Counted from the first letter of the stretch, positions 50,410 to 59,132 are shown. The stretch: DNA of 60,158 nt from Treponema sp. (GCA_017934745.1 JAGBIY010000008.1:1-60158); one strand, 5' to 3'. Notes: a model not told the origin generated them from the sequence alone. Translations and numbers: made by a program.

Positions 50410-51168
50410 CTACCAGAAAAGCTCGGCCTCGAACGAAACACCGTCGTCTGTCTTTCCAACAAGGAAAAGCCTTTTGGCCGCATCATCGACGTTTCCGAAA
50501 ACCTGGACCTTCTGCCCGAGTTTCGCCTCTTTGGCGTAGTTCAAGCGGAAATCCTTGAACTGGACATGGCGAAGGCTCTCTGGAAGCGCGTCGGCGATGA
50601 AGGCTCCGTAGCGGGCGTTGTTCGTGTGCCCGTTTCCGTCCAAGTCCGAATATTTTATGACGCGCTCGTCGAAAAGGGAAAGCGCGCTGTCGTCCGGATG
50701 GGCGATTTTTCCGTATTTCAGGCAGTCGTGCTCGGTCTGCAAGTCGACCGGCGGACGGAGGCAGAACATCTTGGTCGGTACAATCTTGTGGTCGGCGGGA
50801 CGGACGGCTACCCAACCGCCCAAGCCGCTGATGAGCTTTTCTCCGTCCATGCTCTCGAATTCGTAGGAGCGGACGAGCTGCAGCGCCTCCGACTTCTCCT
50901 CCCAGGTCTTGAGGACAATCGCCTCGTTCTCCCTCGGCATTCTGTGGAACCTGAACGAAAGGCGGCTCACTAGTATGGCGAATCCGTTCTCCGTGAGCAT
51001 TTCGCGGCTCATCCCCTGCTGGTTGTAGTCCTCCACAGCTCCGTCGGACGCAATCTTGAGCAAATCGTAGAACGAAAGCTGCTTGCTGTCGTTCGCCTCG
51101 CAGAAATAGACCATCGTCTGGAAGTTGAATTTCCTGTCGGAATCGTGGAACTGTCTGTATTCTTTCAT
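50410..51168 (-). CDS. Acyl-ACP thioesterase family protein
   Basis: A 252-residue double hot-dog protein releasing fatty acids from acyl-carrier protein. The first hot dog has FCEANDSKQLSFYDLLKIAS and the second DLDGNGHTNNARYGAFIADA, the family's Asn/His region. ATG 51168 is preferred because GGGGTGAAAG lies just upstream. A longer frame to 51336 reads in-phase through the repeat element (MAETSGSGVP...), a trap for automatic annotation. It starts 28 nt from repeat copy 3. Confidence 0.85.
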   Translation of the reverse strand: MKEYRQFHDSDRKFNFQTMVYFCEANDSKQLSFYDLLKIASDGAVEDYNQQGMSREMLTENGFAILVSRLSFRFHRMPRENEAIVLKTWEEKSEALQLVRSYEFESMDGEKLISGLGGWVAVRPADHKIVPTKMFCLRPPVDLQTEHDCLKYGKIAHPDDSALSLFDERVIKYSDLDGNGHTNNARYGAFIADALPESLRHVQFKDFRLNYAKEAKLGQKVQVFGNVDDAAKRLFLVGKTDDGVSFEAELFW

Positions 51169-51196
51169 CGCTTTCACCCCAAATTGAATAACTTCT

Positions 51197-51364
51197 AGGT
51201 CGAATGTCGAGTTTATGCAAACCGTAGTTGCCGAAACGCGCTCCCAGCGGGAACCCACAGCCGAATACGGCAGTACCGCTTTGCGGTGGCTGATTGTATT
51301 CGACTGTGGAACCCCGCTTCCGCTCGTTTCGGCCATTTCTCTGTAAAAACTCGACTTTCGCCCT
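51197..51364 (-). repeat. Dispersed nested-palindrome element, copy 3 (stem type A)
   Basis: Reverse orientation. Arms 51255-51268 and 51296-51309 match at 13 of 14 positions; the odd pair is G-U when read on the minus strand. Shell pair C-G (GCCGAAAC/GTTTCGGC) and tip hairpin ACCGC-AAA-GCGGT. It lies between the AIPR stop codon and the thioesterase start. Confidence 0.85.
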
Positions 51365-51404
51365 ACTCAGACTCTACGAGGAACGAGCCGGAAATCCGCC
51401 TCTG

Positions 51405-53819
51405 TCAAGGATGCACGTTCTTGGCGACCTCCTTGCCGTTCGCGTCCGGGCCAAGCTCGTAGACGACGTTCTGACCCTTCTGCAGACGCGAAAAAGAAAC
51501 CGACTTGCTGTAGGACTCGTGGGCGAAGACGATGCCAGAGCTGCGGTTGATGAAAAGATAGTACCTTCCATAGCGGTCTCGGTCGATTCTCGCGATGCTG
51601 CCGGAATAAGTCACAGCCTTGTTTTCGTCGCCCTTCTCCTCCATGCGCACACCAAGAGCCTTTTTCGCCTCGCGCATGTACGACATGATTTTCTGGCTGC
51701 TCAGGAAGTTTCCCATCCTTCTTCCATTGTTGGTCTTTTCGAAAAGGTCCTCGGCCTTCTCGAAAACAAGGAGGGCATCGTTGAACGCGTCCTCAAGCTC
51801 GCCGTCGCGCTTGCAAAGCGACAAAATCGACTGGGAGAGCGAAACGGATTTTTGGATGTCGTTCATGCTGACGGTTCCATGTCCGAGCGAATCCTTCACG
51901 AGATAGCAGGCATACGATTTCGCGCTGCGGAATTTCGAGTCCAGTTTCCCCTGGTAGATGAGCCGCTCGAAAGCCGAATAAAGGCTCGCGCTCGCATAAT
52001 AGCAGATTTCGCTGTGGTTGTCGGAGAAGACCCTGTCTCGATATTGCGGAAGAAGCTGGTATTCGGAGGCCATCGCATCGAAAGGAGAATCGAACCACAC
52101 CGCGACCGCGCTCTGCAACAGAGTCTTGAACGAGCACTTCTGGTATGCGCAGATGTTCTCCCCGACAAGAGACTTCGAGCGGCGTTCGTAGTAGACGTGC
52201 CTCTGCTCGCTCGTGTCCTCGAAATTGCGGAAGAAGACCTCAAGCCGCTTGTGGTACGCCTTCGTGATTTCGTTGATCATGTCGTGGACCATGTTCTGGT
52301 TGTTGTTCGCGCTTACAATAGAATTTATCGTCTCGGAGTCGTTCGTGCTGATGATACGGGCAAAGACCTTCACCTTCGATATGTCCAGCCCCTCTTTGTG
52401 CGCGTAGTAGATGACGGAGCAGGTCTGGCAACCGTTGACAATCTGGGGATTCGTTATGCGGACGGAATCGTAGTTCGGAATCTCAAGCCTGTTGGAGAGA
52501 ATCGTGATTCCGTTGTTCCTCAAAATGAAGCTTTCAGGAGCAGTGCGTATCGTCTCTTTTATCGAAAGGTTCACGCCCGTGTTTCCCTGGTAGTCTCGGA
52601 CGTTCTCCTCGAAAAGTCCCCTCTTCAAATTCCCGGTCGTCTCGTCGATGAGGATTTTCAAAAGCTCGTCCGCGTTGATTATGGCCGCGCAGCCCATGAC
52701 AGACTCGTCCCCGGCGAGCTGGAGCGGAGTCCCGTTGAGTTTTATGCGGACGGAGAAGCTGTCGTTCTCGTTCGCCGAAAGCCTGACCACACGGTCCTCG
52801 TCCATGAACACTGGCTTCGATATGCTGTAGATTCCATTTTCGATTCGCTCGGCGGCCTTCCGCAAAGTCTCGAACGAGCCGAGAACCTCGCTCGAATCAG
52901 TCCACTTTGCGTTCGCCGCCACATAAAACGGACGCACTTCGATGCGGGTCATCTCAGTCCAGTCCTCAGGGCGCGCGAGAATGTCGTTCTTGATGTCGAA
53001 CCAAGCCTGGACTTTCGGGTTCAGCTTCCGGGTCGACTCCCTGTCCAAGAAATTCTGGATTCCCATGATGAACACGCTGATTTCCTTTAGGTCGAACGTG
53101 TCCTTGCACTTGGACTGTATCAGGATTATCTCGGCGGAGCGGATTCCCTTGTCGCTCGCGATGATGAAGTCCAGAAGACGCTTGTTCGTGACGATGTGTC
53201 CGTTCACGCGTATGCAGATTCCGTCTATTCCAGAATCGTAGTAATCGTCAACGCAGATGGCGTCCAGAAGAGATTCGTCGTTGTTTATGCTGTTCGGAAA
53301 GTCGTTTTCGATAATCGCCTGTATGAGCATCCTCTCAAAGACGACTCCGTCTTTCTCCCCGCCCCCGGAATGTTCTTTTCTGTATTTCTCGATGAGCGTC
53401 TTGACCGATGTGGTCGCCCTCAAACTCTTGTCCTCGAAAACGGTCACTACGTTCTGCACGATGCGCCTTTTTCCGCGGGAAATCTTTTCCACGCCATCGT
53501 CGTTGTCGGTCGAAGAGACGGACGGACCGCACAATTCCCCTATGTCCTCTTCAGTCTTTATGTCCGACAAAAACCACGGCTGCCGGCCGGGATTCCTGTT
53601 CTGCGTGAAAAAGGCGTAGAGAGTCTTTCCGTCAAAATCATGAAGCCCCAGTGAAATGAACGCGAAGTCGCTGTACTCAATAAATGACGAAGGGTCCTCC
53701 GCGTAGATTTTTGCAAGGTATCCAAGCAAATCCCCATCAAAATCTTCTTCTATTTTATATTTCAATTCCTGCCCATATTTCGGCACTACATAAGCTACTT
53801 TAAAAAAATCATTCTCCAT
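51405..53819 (-). CDS. AIPR-family protein fused to a cold-shock-like OB domain
   Basis: An 804-residue protein. The N-terminal third includes a PD-(D/E)xK-like nuclease pattern: YYDSGIDGICIRV, then EIILIQSKCKDTFD. The AIPR (abortive phage infection) region near residues 385-560 has GLFEENVRDYQGNTGVN, FILRNNGITILSNRL and ITNPQIVNGCQTCSVIYYA. Long helical segments follow. The last 65 residues resemble a cold-shock/OB fold (SGSIARIDRDRYGRYYLF, GIVFAHESYSKSVSF, VVYELGPDANGKEVAKNV). This suggests a nucleic-acid-targeting defence protein. GGAG 8 nt upstream supports ATG 53819. It is divergent from purB, and a repeat copy follows its stop codon. Confidence 0.8.
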   Translation of the reverse strand: MENDFFKVAYVVPKYGQELKYKIEEDFDGDLLGYLAKIYAEDPSSFIEYSDFAFISLGLHDFDGKTLYAFFTQNRNPGRQPWFLSDIKTEEDIGELCGPSVSSTDNDDGVEKISRGKRRIVQNVVTVFEDKSLRATTSVKTLIEKYRKEHSGGGEKDGVVFERMLIQAIIENDFPNSINNDESLLDAICVDDYYDSGIDGICIRVNGHIVTNKRLLDFIIASDKGIRSAEIILIQSKCKDTFDLKEISVFIMGIQNFLDRESTRKLNPKVQAWFDIKNDILARPEDWTEMTRIEVRPFYVAANAKWTDSSEVLGSFETLRKAAERIENGIYSISKPVFMDEDRVVRLSANENDSFSVRIKLNGTPLQLAGDESVMGCAAIINADELLKILIDETTGNLKRGLFEENVRDYQGNTGVNLSIKETIRTAPESFILRNNGITILSNRLEIPNYDSVRITNPQIVNGCQTCSVIYYAHKEGLDISKVKVFARIISTNDSETINSIVSANNNQNMVHDMINEITKAYHKRLEVFFRNFEDTSEQRHVYYERRSKSLVGENICAYQKCSFKTLLQSAVAVWFDSPFDAMASEYQLLPQYRDRVFSDNHSEICYYASASLYSAFERLIYQGKLDSKFRSAKSYACYLVKDSLGHGTVSMNDIQKSVSLSQSILSLCKRDGELEDAFNDALLVFEKAEDLFEKTNNGRRMGNFLSSQKIMSYMREAKKALGVRMEEKGDENKAVTYSGSIARIDRDRYGRYYLFINRSSGIVFAHESYSKSVSFSRLQKGQNVVYELGPDANGKEVAKNVHP

Positions 53820-53924
53820 ATTTTTCACTCCTAAAACACAAACATTATATTGTATAATCCCGGTAAAATCGCCGTTTGCTCACGGGAAAATTCGTGAACG
53901 ATGAACAAAATCGGCACAATCCGC

Positions 53925-53930
53925 TATAAT
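53925..53930 (+). promoter_or_regulatory. -10 box of purB
   Basis: TATAAT lies 10 nt before ATG 53941, with TGAACA 17 nt further upstream. The leader would be only about 3-4 nt. Confidence 0.5.
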
Positions 53931-53940
53931 TTCTCCAATT

Positions 53941-55362
53941 ATGGAAACACGAAACATTTTTGAGAATCTCTCATGCATCGACCACCGCTATTCACTCTCT
54001 GAAAAAGCGGCTTTTGACGGACTTTCCAAGTACATAAGCGAGCAGGCTTCCATTCGCTCATGCGCGAAATGCGAGGCGGCTCTCGTAAAGGCGCACCTCA
54101 AAGTGCGCGGGCAGCTCACCGACGAGTTGGCCAAGACGCTCGACGACGTGGCAGCCAAAATCGACCCGGAAGAGGTCTACACGGAAGAGGAAAAGACGAA
54201 GCACAACATCCGCGCGCTCGTGAACGTGATGAAGACCAAGGTGAACGCCGAAATCGGACCGCTCATCCATCTTGGAGCCACATCGGTGGACATCTTGGAC
54301 ACGGCGCTCTCATGCAGGATGAGGGACGTGACGAAGAACGTAGTCCTCCCGGAACTCAAGCAGCTTGAAAAGTACCTCTGCGAAATCGCCGAGAGGGAAG
54401 CCGCCACGCCTCAGGTCGGACGCACGCACGGACAGCACGCAGTCCCGATAACGTTCGGCTGGAGCATCGCCGAATTCGTGTCGCGACTCGGAAAGTCGAT
54501 TCTCAAAATCGAAGAGCTCTCGAACGACCTCGTGGGAAAACTCGCGGGTCCTGTCGGCTCTTACAACGGACCTTCGATGATTGTGAAGGACCCGGAAGAG
54601 CTTGAGAGAATCTACACTGAATTCCTCGGCCTCAAACCAAGCGAATACTCGAACCAGCTCGTGGAGCCGGAGCACGTCCTCCGCCTGCTCTTGGAGATGA
54701 ACGTGGCGTTCGGAATCATCGCGAACCTGGCGGACGACCTCAGGAACCTCCAGAGAAGCGAAATCGGCGAAGTCTTCGAGTACTTCTCGGCCACCCAGGT
54801 CGGCTCAAGCACGATGCCGCAGAAGAGGAACCCGTGGAACAGCGAGCACGTCAAATCGCTCTGGAAGGCGATGTGCCCGCGCGTCATCACATTCTACATG
54901 GACCAGATTTCAGAGCACCAGCGCGACTTGACGAACTCCGCCAGCCAGAGGTTCATCGCGGACTACGTTTCGGGCTTCACGATGGCTGTGGCCCGCATGA
55001 ACTCCGTGGTGAAGGGCCTGCAGGCCGACAAGGAAGGCATGGCGAGAAACCTGCAGAACGCCGGCGGAAAAGTCAAGGGAGGAGTCCTCGCGGAGCCTGC
55101 GTACATTCTCCTCGGAGAGGCCGGCTACAACGACGGACACGAAATCATCAGGAAAATCACGCTCGAAGCCGAGAAGACCGGAAAGACTTTCTTCGAAGTC
55201 CTTAAGACACACGAGAAGGAATTCAACGACATCACGAACCAGCTTGAGAAGCTCGGAATCGAAAACCCGGCGACATTCTTCGAGAATCCCGCGAATTACT
55301 GCGGACTTGCGGCGAAGAAATCCGCCAGACTCGCTAAGAAATACGCTGAGCTGATGAAATAA
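53941..55362 (+). CDS. purB: Adenylosuccinate lyase
   Basis: A 473-residue tetrameric lyase of purine synthesis, acting on SAICAR and adenylosuccinate. Family segments visible are LGATSVDILDTAL, GRTHGQHAVPITFGW and the signature GSSTMPQKRNPWNSE with the catalytic Ser loop. The usual C-terminal helices follow. It has almost no leader. It is divergent from the AIPR gene and is followed by repeat copy 4. Confidence 0.95.
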   Translation: METRNIFENLSCIDHRYSLSEKAAFDGLSKYISEQASIRSCAKCEAALVKAHLKVRGQLTDELAKTLDDVAAKIDPEEVYTEEEKTKHNIRALVNVMKTKVNAEIGPLIHLGATSVDILDTALSCRMRDVTKNVVLPELKQLEKYLCEIAEREAATPQVGRTHGQHAVPITFGWSIAEFVSRLGKSILKIEELSNDLVGKLAGPVGSYNGPSMIVKDPEELERIYTEFLGLKPSEYSNQLVEPEHVLRLLLEMNVAFGIIANLADDLRNLQRSEIGEVFEYFSATQVGSSTMPQKRNPWNSEHVKSLWKAMCPRVITFYMDQISEHQRDLTNSASQRFIADYVSGFTMAVARMNSVVKGLQADKEGMARNLQNAGGKVKGGVLAEPAYILLGEAGYNDGHEIIRKITLEAEKTGKTFFEVLKTHEKEFNDITNQLEKLGIENPATFFENPANYCGLAAKKSARLAKKYAELMK

Positions 55363-55384
55363 ATTTTCCACAGCTTACCAATGA

Positions 55385-55549
55385 AGGCGAAAGTCGAGTT
55401 TTCACAGTGCAATGGCTGAAACAAGCGGAAGCGGGGTTCCTGATTGAAAAACACTCAGCCACCGCAAAGCGGTACTGCCGTTTTTCAATCAGGGTTCCCG
55501 CTGGGAGCTTGTTTCAGCAACTACGATATGCTTAAACTCGACATTCGCA
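55385..55549 (+). repeat. Dispersed nested-palindrome element, copy 4 (stem type C)
   Basis: Forward orientation and the cleanest copy. The 14-bp stem is perfect (55439-55452 with 55480-55493), the shell pair is T-A (GCTGAAACAAGC/GCTTGTTTCAGC, all 12 positions paired), and the tip hairpin is ACCGC-AAA-GCGGT. It lies between purB and the patatin promoter. Confidence 0.88.
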
Positions 55550-55591
55550 CGATGGGAATTTCTTTTCGGAAATTCCCATTTTTTTTGCTTG

Positions 55592-55620
55592 TTGATAATG
55601 ACAATCCGCTCATCTACAAT
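55592..55620 (+). promoter_or_regulatory. Promoter of the patatin gene
   Basis: TTGATA (55592-55597), a 17-nt spacer and TACAAT (55615-55620), ending 6 nt before ATG 55627. This is the clearest leaderless arrangement in the window. Confidence 0.7.
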
Positions 55621-55626
55621 GGAACG

Positions 55627-56493
55627 ATGTTGAGAATTGGACTTGTGCTTTCGGGCGGAATGGCGAAAGGGGCGTACCAGATGGGCGCGCTCAAGGCGAT
55701 TGATGAATTTTTTGAAGACGGCGAAATTGCGGCCCTAAGCTCGGCTTCGATTGGAGTCCTGAATGCGTTCGCGTTCGCCAACGGAATAGTCGACGAGGGA
55801 ATCTCGCTGTGGAAGAACATAATGAACGGCCAAAAGCGCATCTTCATAACTTCCATTCTGAAAGGGGAATACCTCCAAGAATCCATAAAGAAGCTTGCGG
55901 AGAAATCAAAGAAGATAGAGCGCAATTTCTTTTTCACGATACTCTATGCGAACGAGCGGGAGCTCAAATATGTGGACTTCTCGAAAGAATCCCCCAAGGA
56001 CTACAAGAAATTCCTTCAGGCGAGCGTCGCCCTACCGATGACGAACAAGGCTGTCGAACTGAACGGCGAGAAACTCTACGATGGAGCGATGGTCGACAAC
56101 ATTCCCGTCAAGCCGCTTGAGAGTTTGGACTTGGACTTGATAATATGCCTATTTTTCGAGAACAGCGGAATCATATTCGAGCACGAAGAATTCGACTCGA
56201 AAATCATAAAGATAGCGTTCACGAACGACACCGTGGTGAGGGATTCCCTCTGCTTTGAAAAAGAGAGAATCGACAAAATGCTCGAAGACGGCTACAGGAT
56301 TACGAAGGAGAACCTTGAATTCTATTTCTCCGGCGGAAAGAACGACATCGATTCTGTGAAAGAGAAAATCAGAGTGAAGAACGCAGAGAAAACCGAAAGG
56401 CACCACCGCATAACCGGGGATTTCGTGGTCAGGAAATTCAACAAAATCATGAAGCACTTCATAAAAACACAGCAGACGAAAAACCAATTGTAA
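55627..56493 (+). CDS. Patatin-like phospholipase 1
   Basis: A 288-residue cytosolic lipid acyl hydrolase. MLRIGLVLSGGMAKGAYQMG is the oxyanion-hole start. The nucleophile Ser lies in LSSASIGVLNAF, where the first Gly of GxSxG is Ser. The catalytic Asp is in YDGAMVDNIPV. The frame is open from 55444 through the repeat element, but ATG 55627 matches both the family start and the promoter. The DUF2974 gene starts 15 nt after its stop. Confidence 0.85.
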   Translation: MLRIGLVLSGGMAKGAYQMGALKAIDEFFEDGEIAALSSASIGVLNAFAFANGIVDEGISLWKNIMNGQKRIFITSILKGEYLQESIKKLAEKSKKIERNFFFTILYANERELKYVDFSKESPKDYKKFLQASVALPMTNKAVELNGEKLYDGAMVDNIPVKPLESLDLDLIICLFFENSGIIFEHEEFDSKIIKIAFTNDTVVRDSLCFEKERIDKMLEDGYRITKENLEFYFSGGKNDIDSVKEKIRVKNAEKTERHHRITGDFVVRKFNKIMKHFIKTQQTKNQL

Positions 56494-56508
56494 TAAAAGG
56501 AACACAAA

Positions 56509-57912
56509 ATGGACTATTCACTTTCAGACTATCTTGAATTCAGAGGCGACCTGAGATTCAAGAACGACAAATTCGCCGACACCGACTCGATAGTCCTCTG
56601 CCAAATCGCCTACGTACATTTCGACAACATACTAGAAAGACACACCGAAAGCCTCGGCTCTCTCGACTTCGAATCCAGGCAGACGTTCAAGGAGCTGATG
56701 GAAAAAGTCGTCTCGTCGAAAGAGAAGAAATATGAATATTTGGACGTCGGATTGATGAACAAGAAAATCCCGGAGCTTTTTCTGCAGGCGGCGAAGACAG
56801 AAAGGTTCAAGGACGTGGAAATCTGTGGATTCATAAGCAAAATGGAGTACGAGAAGGACAAGGACAATCCAGAGCAGTTCGCGGCGTTGACATACATTCT
56901 GGACGAAAGCACAGTCTGCGTCGTGTTCAGGGGAACCGACGACTCAATAAAGGGCTGGAAAGAGGACTGCAACCTCGCCACGATGGACGCGATTCCCGCC
57001 CAATTGGACGCGCTCGAATATCTTTCAAAAGCCGTAGAACGGTTCGCCGACAAAGAGATAATCGTGGCTGGACACTCGAAAGGCGGCAACATAGCGATGT
57101 ACGCATGCGCCCACATCGACGAAGAGAAAAAGGCGAAGGTGTCGGCATTGTACAACCTGGACGGACCGGGATTCTCGAAAAGCGCGCTTTCCTCCCCAAA
57201 AATGGAATCGATAAGGAAGATTCTGCACTCTTGGTACCCGCAGCAGTCGCTCGTCGGAATGCTCTTCCACCACTTTCCAGACAGGCACAAAATCGTAAAA
57301 AGCTCCGCATCCCTCATATTCCAGCACGACCTTTCGTCATGGCTCGTCCACGGCAAGAACCCGGCGGAGGCCGACGAATTCTCAGGCGTGAGCGTATACA
57401 TGAACAAGTCGTTCAACGAATGGTACGAGAACCTTCCCGGAAACGAAAAGCGCAGGCAGTTCATCGACTCGCTCTTCTCGATTCTCGAATGCTCGAGCAA
57501 GGACACCCTCTCGGCGATGATAGGGGACATCCAGACGGAAGTCTACAGCGCGGCAGACGACGTGAAGTCGAAGGACAAGACGTTCGTGCGGAAGACGGCC
57601 GACGTCGCCTCGAACTTGACGAGAATCATCGCGGAAGGCGGCAGGAACAGCATAAAGAGCGGACTTGCCATGACGAAGGGCACGATAGAAGTGATGAAGG
57701 ACCCGGAGCAGCGGCGGATTCTCAAGGAAATCGGGGAGCAGCTCGTAAAGGCGGGTGTGTCTTCGGCGAGGGAACTTGCGATAGAGAAAAGGCAGGAAGA
57801 CGAGAAGAACGCGGAGAGGAAAGTCGAGGACTTCAAGGAAAGCGTAAGGGCGAACATAGCGGACGCGAAGGACATAGGGATGAGCTTCATAAACGGAATT
57901 TTCGGGAAGTGA
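56509..57912 (+). CDS. DUF2974 (Mbeg1-like) alpha/beta hydrolase
   Basis: A 467-residue protein. Its N-terminus MDYSLSDYLEFRGDLRFKND is typical of DUF2974. The hydrolase core has the oxyanion strand CVVFRGTDDSIKGWKEDCN, nucleophile elbow IVAGHSKGGNIAMY and Asp in LYNLDGPGFS. From about residue 340 the C-terminus is a long charged helical region (SNLTRIIAEGGRNSIKSGLA) of unknown role. AAAGGA precedes ATG 56509. It forms an operon with the patatin gene, so a lipid substrate is plausible. Confidence 0.85.
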   Translation: MDYSLSDYLEFRGDLRFKNDKFADTDSIVLCQIAYVHFDNILERHTESLGSLDFESRQTFKELMEKVVSSKEKKYEYLDVGLMNKKIPELFLQAAKTERFKDVEICGFISKMEYEKDKDNPEQFAALTYILDESTVCVVFRGTDDSIKGWKEDCNLATMDAIPAQLDALEYLSKAVERFADKEIIVAGHSKGGNIAMYACAHIDEEKKAKVSALYNLDGPGFSKSALSSPKMESIRKILHSWYPQQSLVGMLFHHFPDRHKIVKSSASLIFQHDLSSWLVHGKNPAEADEFSGVSVYMNKSFNEWYENLPGNEKRRQFIDSLFSILECSSKDTLSAMIGDIQTEVYSAADDVKSKDKTFVRKTADVASNLTRIIAEGGRNSIKSGLAMTKGTIEVMKDPEQRRILKEIGEQLVKAGVSSARELAIEKRQEDEKNAERKVEDFKESVRANIADAKDIGMSFINGIFGK

Positions 57913-57993
57913 AGTTTTCGGAAGCTGCTGCGAAAGGCACGCCGACAAGGCTGACTTGGCGTATTCGAAGCCCGCTCGTTGTCATGCAAAAAA

Positions 57994-58044
57994 AATGGCC
58001 ATTTCGACTTCGCTCAATGACCACGACTTCGCTCAATGACCATT
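57994..58044. repeat. Palindromic TCATTGAGCGAAGTCG-type repeat
   Basis: Two direct units of CGACTTCGCTCAATGACCA, the first inside AATGGCCATT...AATGACC. This type of short dispersed palindrome is seen in many genomes. It lies in the convergent gap 57913-58088. Confidence 0.65.
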
Positions 58045-58088
58045 TTCTATTCTCTGTATAATTTTCCGAACTTTCCTAAATCGGCTTT

Positions 58089-59000
58089 TTAGTTCGATTT
58101 TCCGGGGAGTGTCACGACTCCGCCTGCGGCAGTGAGTGGAACGTACTCCGGGACTTCCCTTCCGTCCCATCTCTTGGCGCGCTCAAGCTGAATCTCAAGC
58201 TCCTTCAAGCGGATTTCCAGAGCCTGGTTCTGGGCGACCTTGGCGTTGTAGTAGGCAAGGGCGTCGGCCTCAACCTGCTTTGCTTCGGCGGCCTTCTGAG
58301 CCTTTATCAAGTCGGCCTCGGCGGTCTGCTCCGCGGCTTTCTTCGCGGCCTCGGCCTCGGCGACCTGCTTCTGGGCGTTCGTCTCGGCGAGCTTCAAGTC
58401 CTGCTCGGCCTGGCGGACCTGCTGCGTCCTGTTCATCGTCTCCTTGATGTTCTTGTCGAAATCGTCGCTCCAGTCCCAGTTGGAAATCGTGAGCTGCGTG
58501 ACTTCGATTGGATATTCGGAAAGACGCTTGACGAGGCTGGCGGAAACGTCGGTCGTTATCTTGTCCTGGTTCTCCACAAGCTCGTAAATCGAATACTTTC
58601 CAACAGCTTCCTTGACGCAGGAGACGAGGCTCCTCGTTATGGCGTTCTCCAAAATCGACTCGTTGTACTTTGTCACGGCGTCCATGATTTTTTCGGCGTT
58701 GTAGCGGTAGAAGACAGTGACCTGCGACCCCACGGTCTGCATGTCCTTGGTGATGGCTCCGTCCGTTCCCACAGAGAAGTTTGCGTTCATTCCCTTGGGC
58801 ACAATCGAATACTTCTGGATGCGGCTTATGAACGGCGCGTGGAAGTGCATTCCAGGCTCAAGCACGTTTCCCGTGACCTCTCCGAGAGTGACCATCACGC
58901 CGCGCTCGCTCGGCTCGACAACGTCGCAAGAGGAAACGACAGCGGCGAAAACGACGACAGCGGCAATGATGCCTAACACGATTTTTCCGTATTTTTTCAT
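58089..59000 (-). CDS. SPFH (prohibitin/HflC-like) membrane protein
   Basis: A 303-residue protein: N-terminal membrane segment (IVLGIIAAVVVFAAVVSSC, possibly a lipobox), an SPFH domain from about residue 28 (VEPSERGVMVTLGEVTGNVL, EPGMHFHAPFISRIQKY), and a long Ala/Glu/Lys coiled coil (EAEAAKKAAEQTAEADLIKA). Such proteins assemble into rings or cages on membranes. No HflK partner or protease is adjacent. GGAG precedes ATG 59000. Confidence 0.9.
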   Translation of the reverse strand: MKKYGKIVLGIIAAVVVFAAVVSSCDVVEPSERGVMVTLGEVTGNVLEPGMHFHAPFISRIQKYSIVPKGMNANFSVGTDGAITKDMQTVGSQVTVFYRYNAEKIMDAVTKYNESILENAITRSLVSCVKEAVGKYSIYELVENQDKITTDVSASLVKRLSEYPIEVTQLTISNWDWSDDFDKNIKETMNRTQQVRQAEQDLKLAETNAQKQVAEAEAAKKAAEQTAEADLIKAQKAAEAKQVEADALAYYNAKVAQNQALEIRLKELEIQLERAKRWDGREVPEYVPLTAAGGVVTLPGKSN

Positions 59001-59079
59001 TCAATTCTCCATATTTATAGAAAAAATATTTTTTGGATTCCAAAAGGATTGAATCCGTCCGAAATCCACCCGATAAAAT

Positions 59080-59116
59080 AGACCTGTCCAGAAACTGCTG
59101 TTTCGGAACAGGTCTA
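59080..59116 (-). terminator. CCTGTTC-family hairpin, likely terminator of patatin 2
   Basis: GACCTG(T)CC...GG(A)ACAGGTC encloses GAAAC/GTTTC. On the minus strand it is followed by TATTTTAT, 17 nt past the patatin stop codon. Same family as 15245-15280. Confidence 0.6.
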
Positions 59117-59132
59117 ATATACAGAAATAAAA

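Noticed and set aside
57105..58061. A 318-residue plus-strand ORF overlapping the DUF2974 gene
   Set aside because: It runs in another frame of a well-supported gene, is extremely Arg-rich, and crosses into a palindromic repeat.
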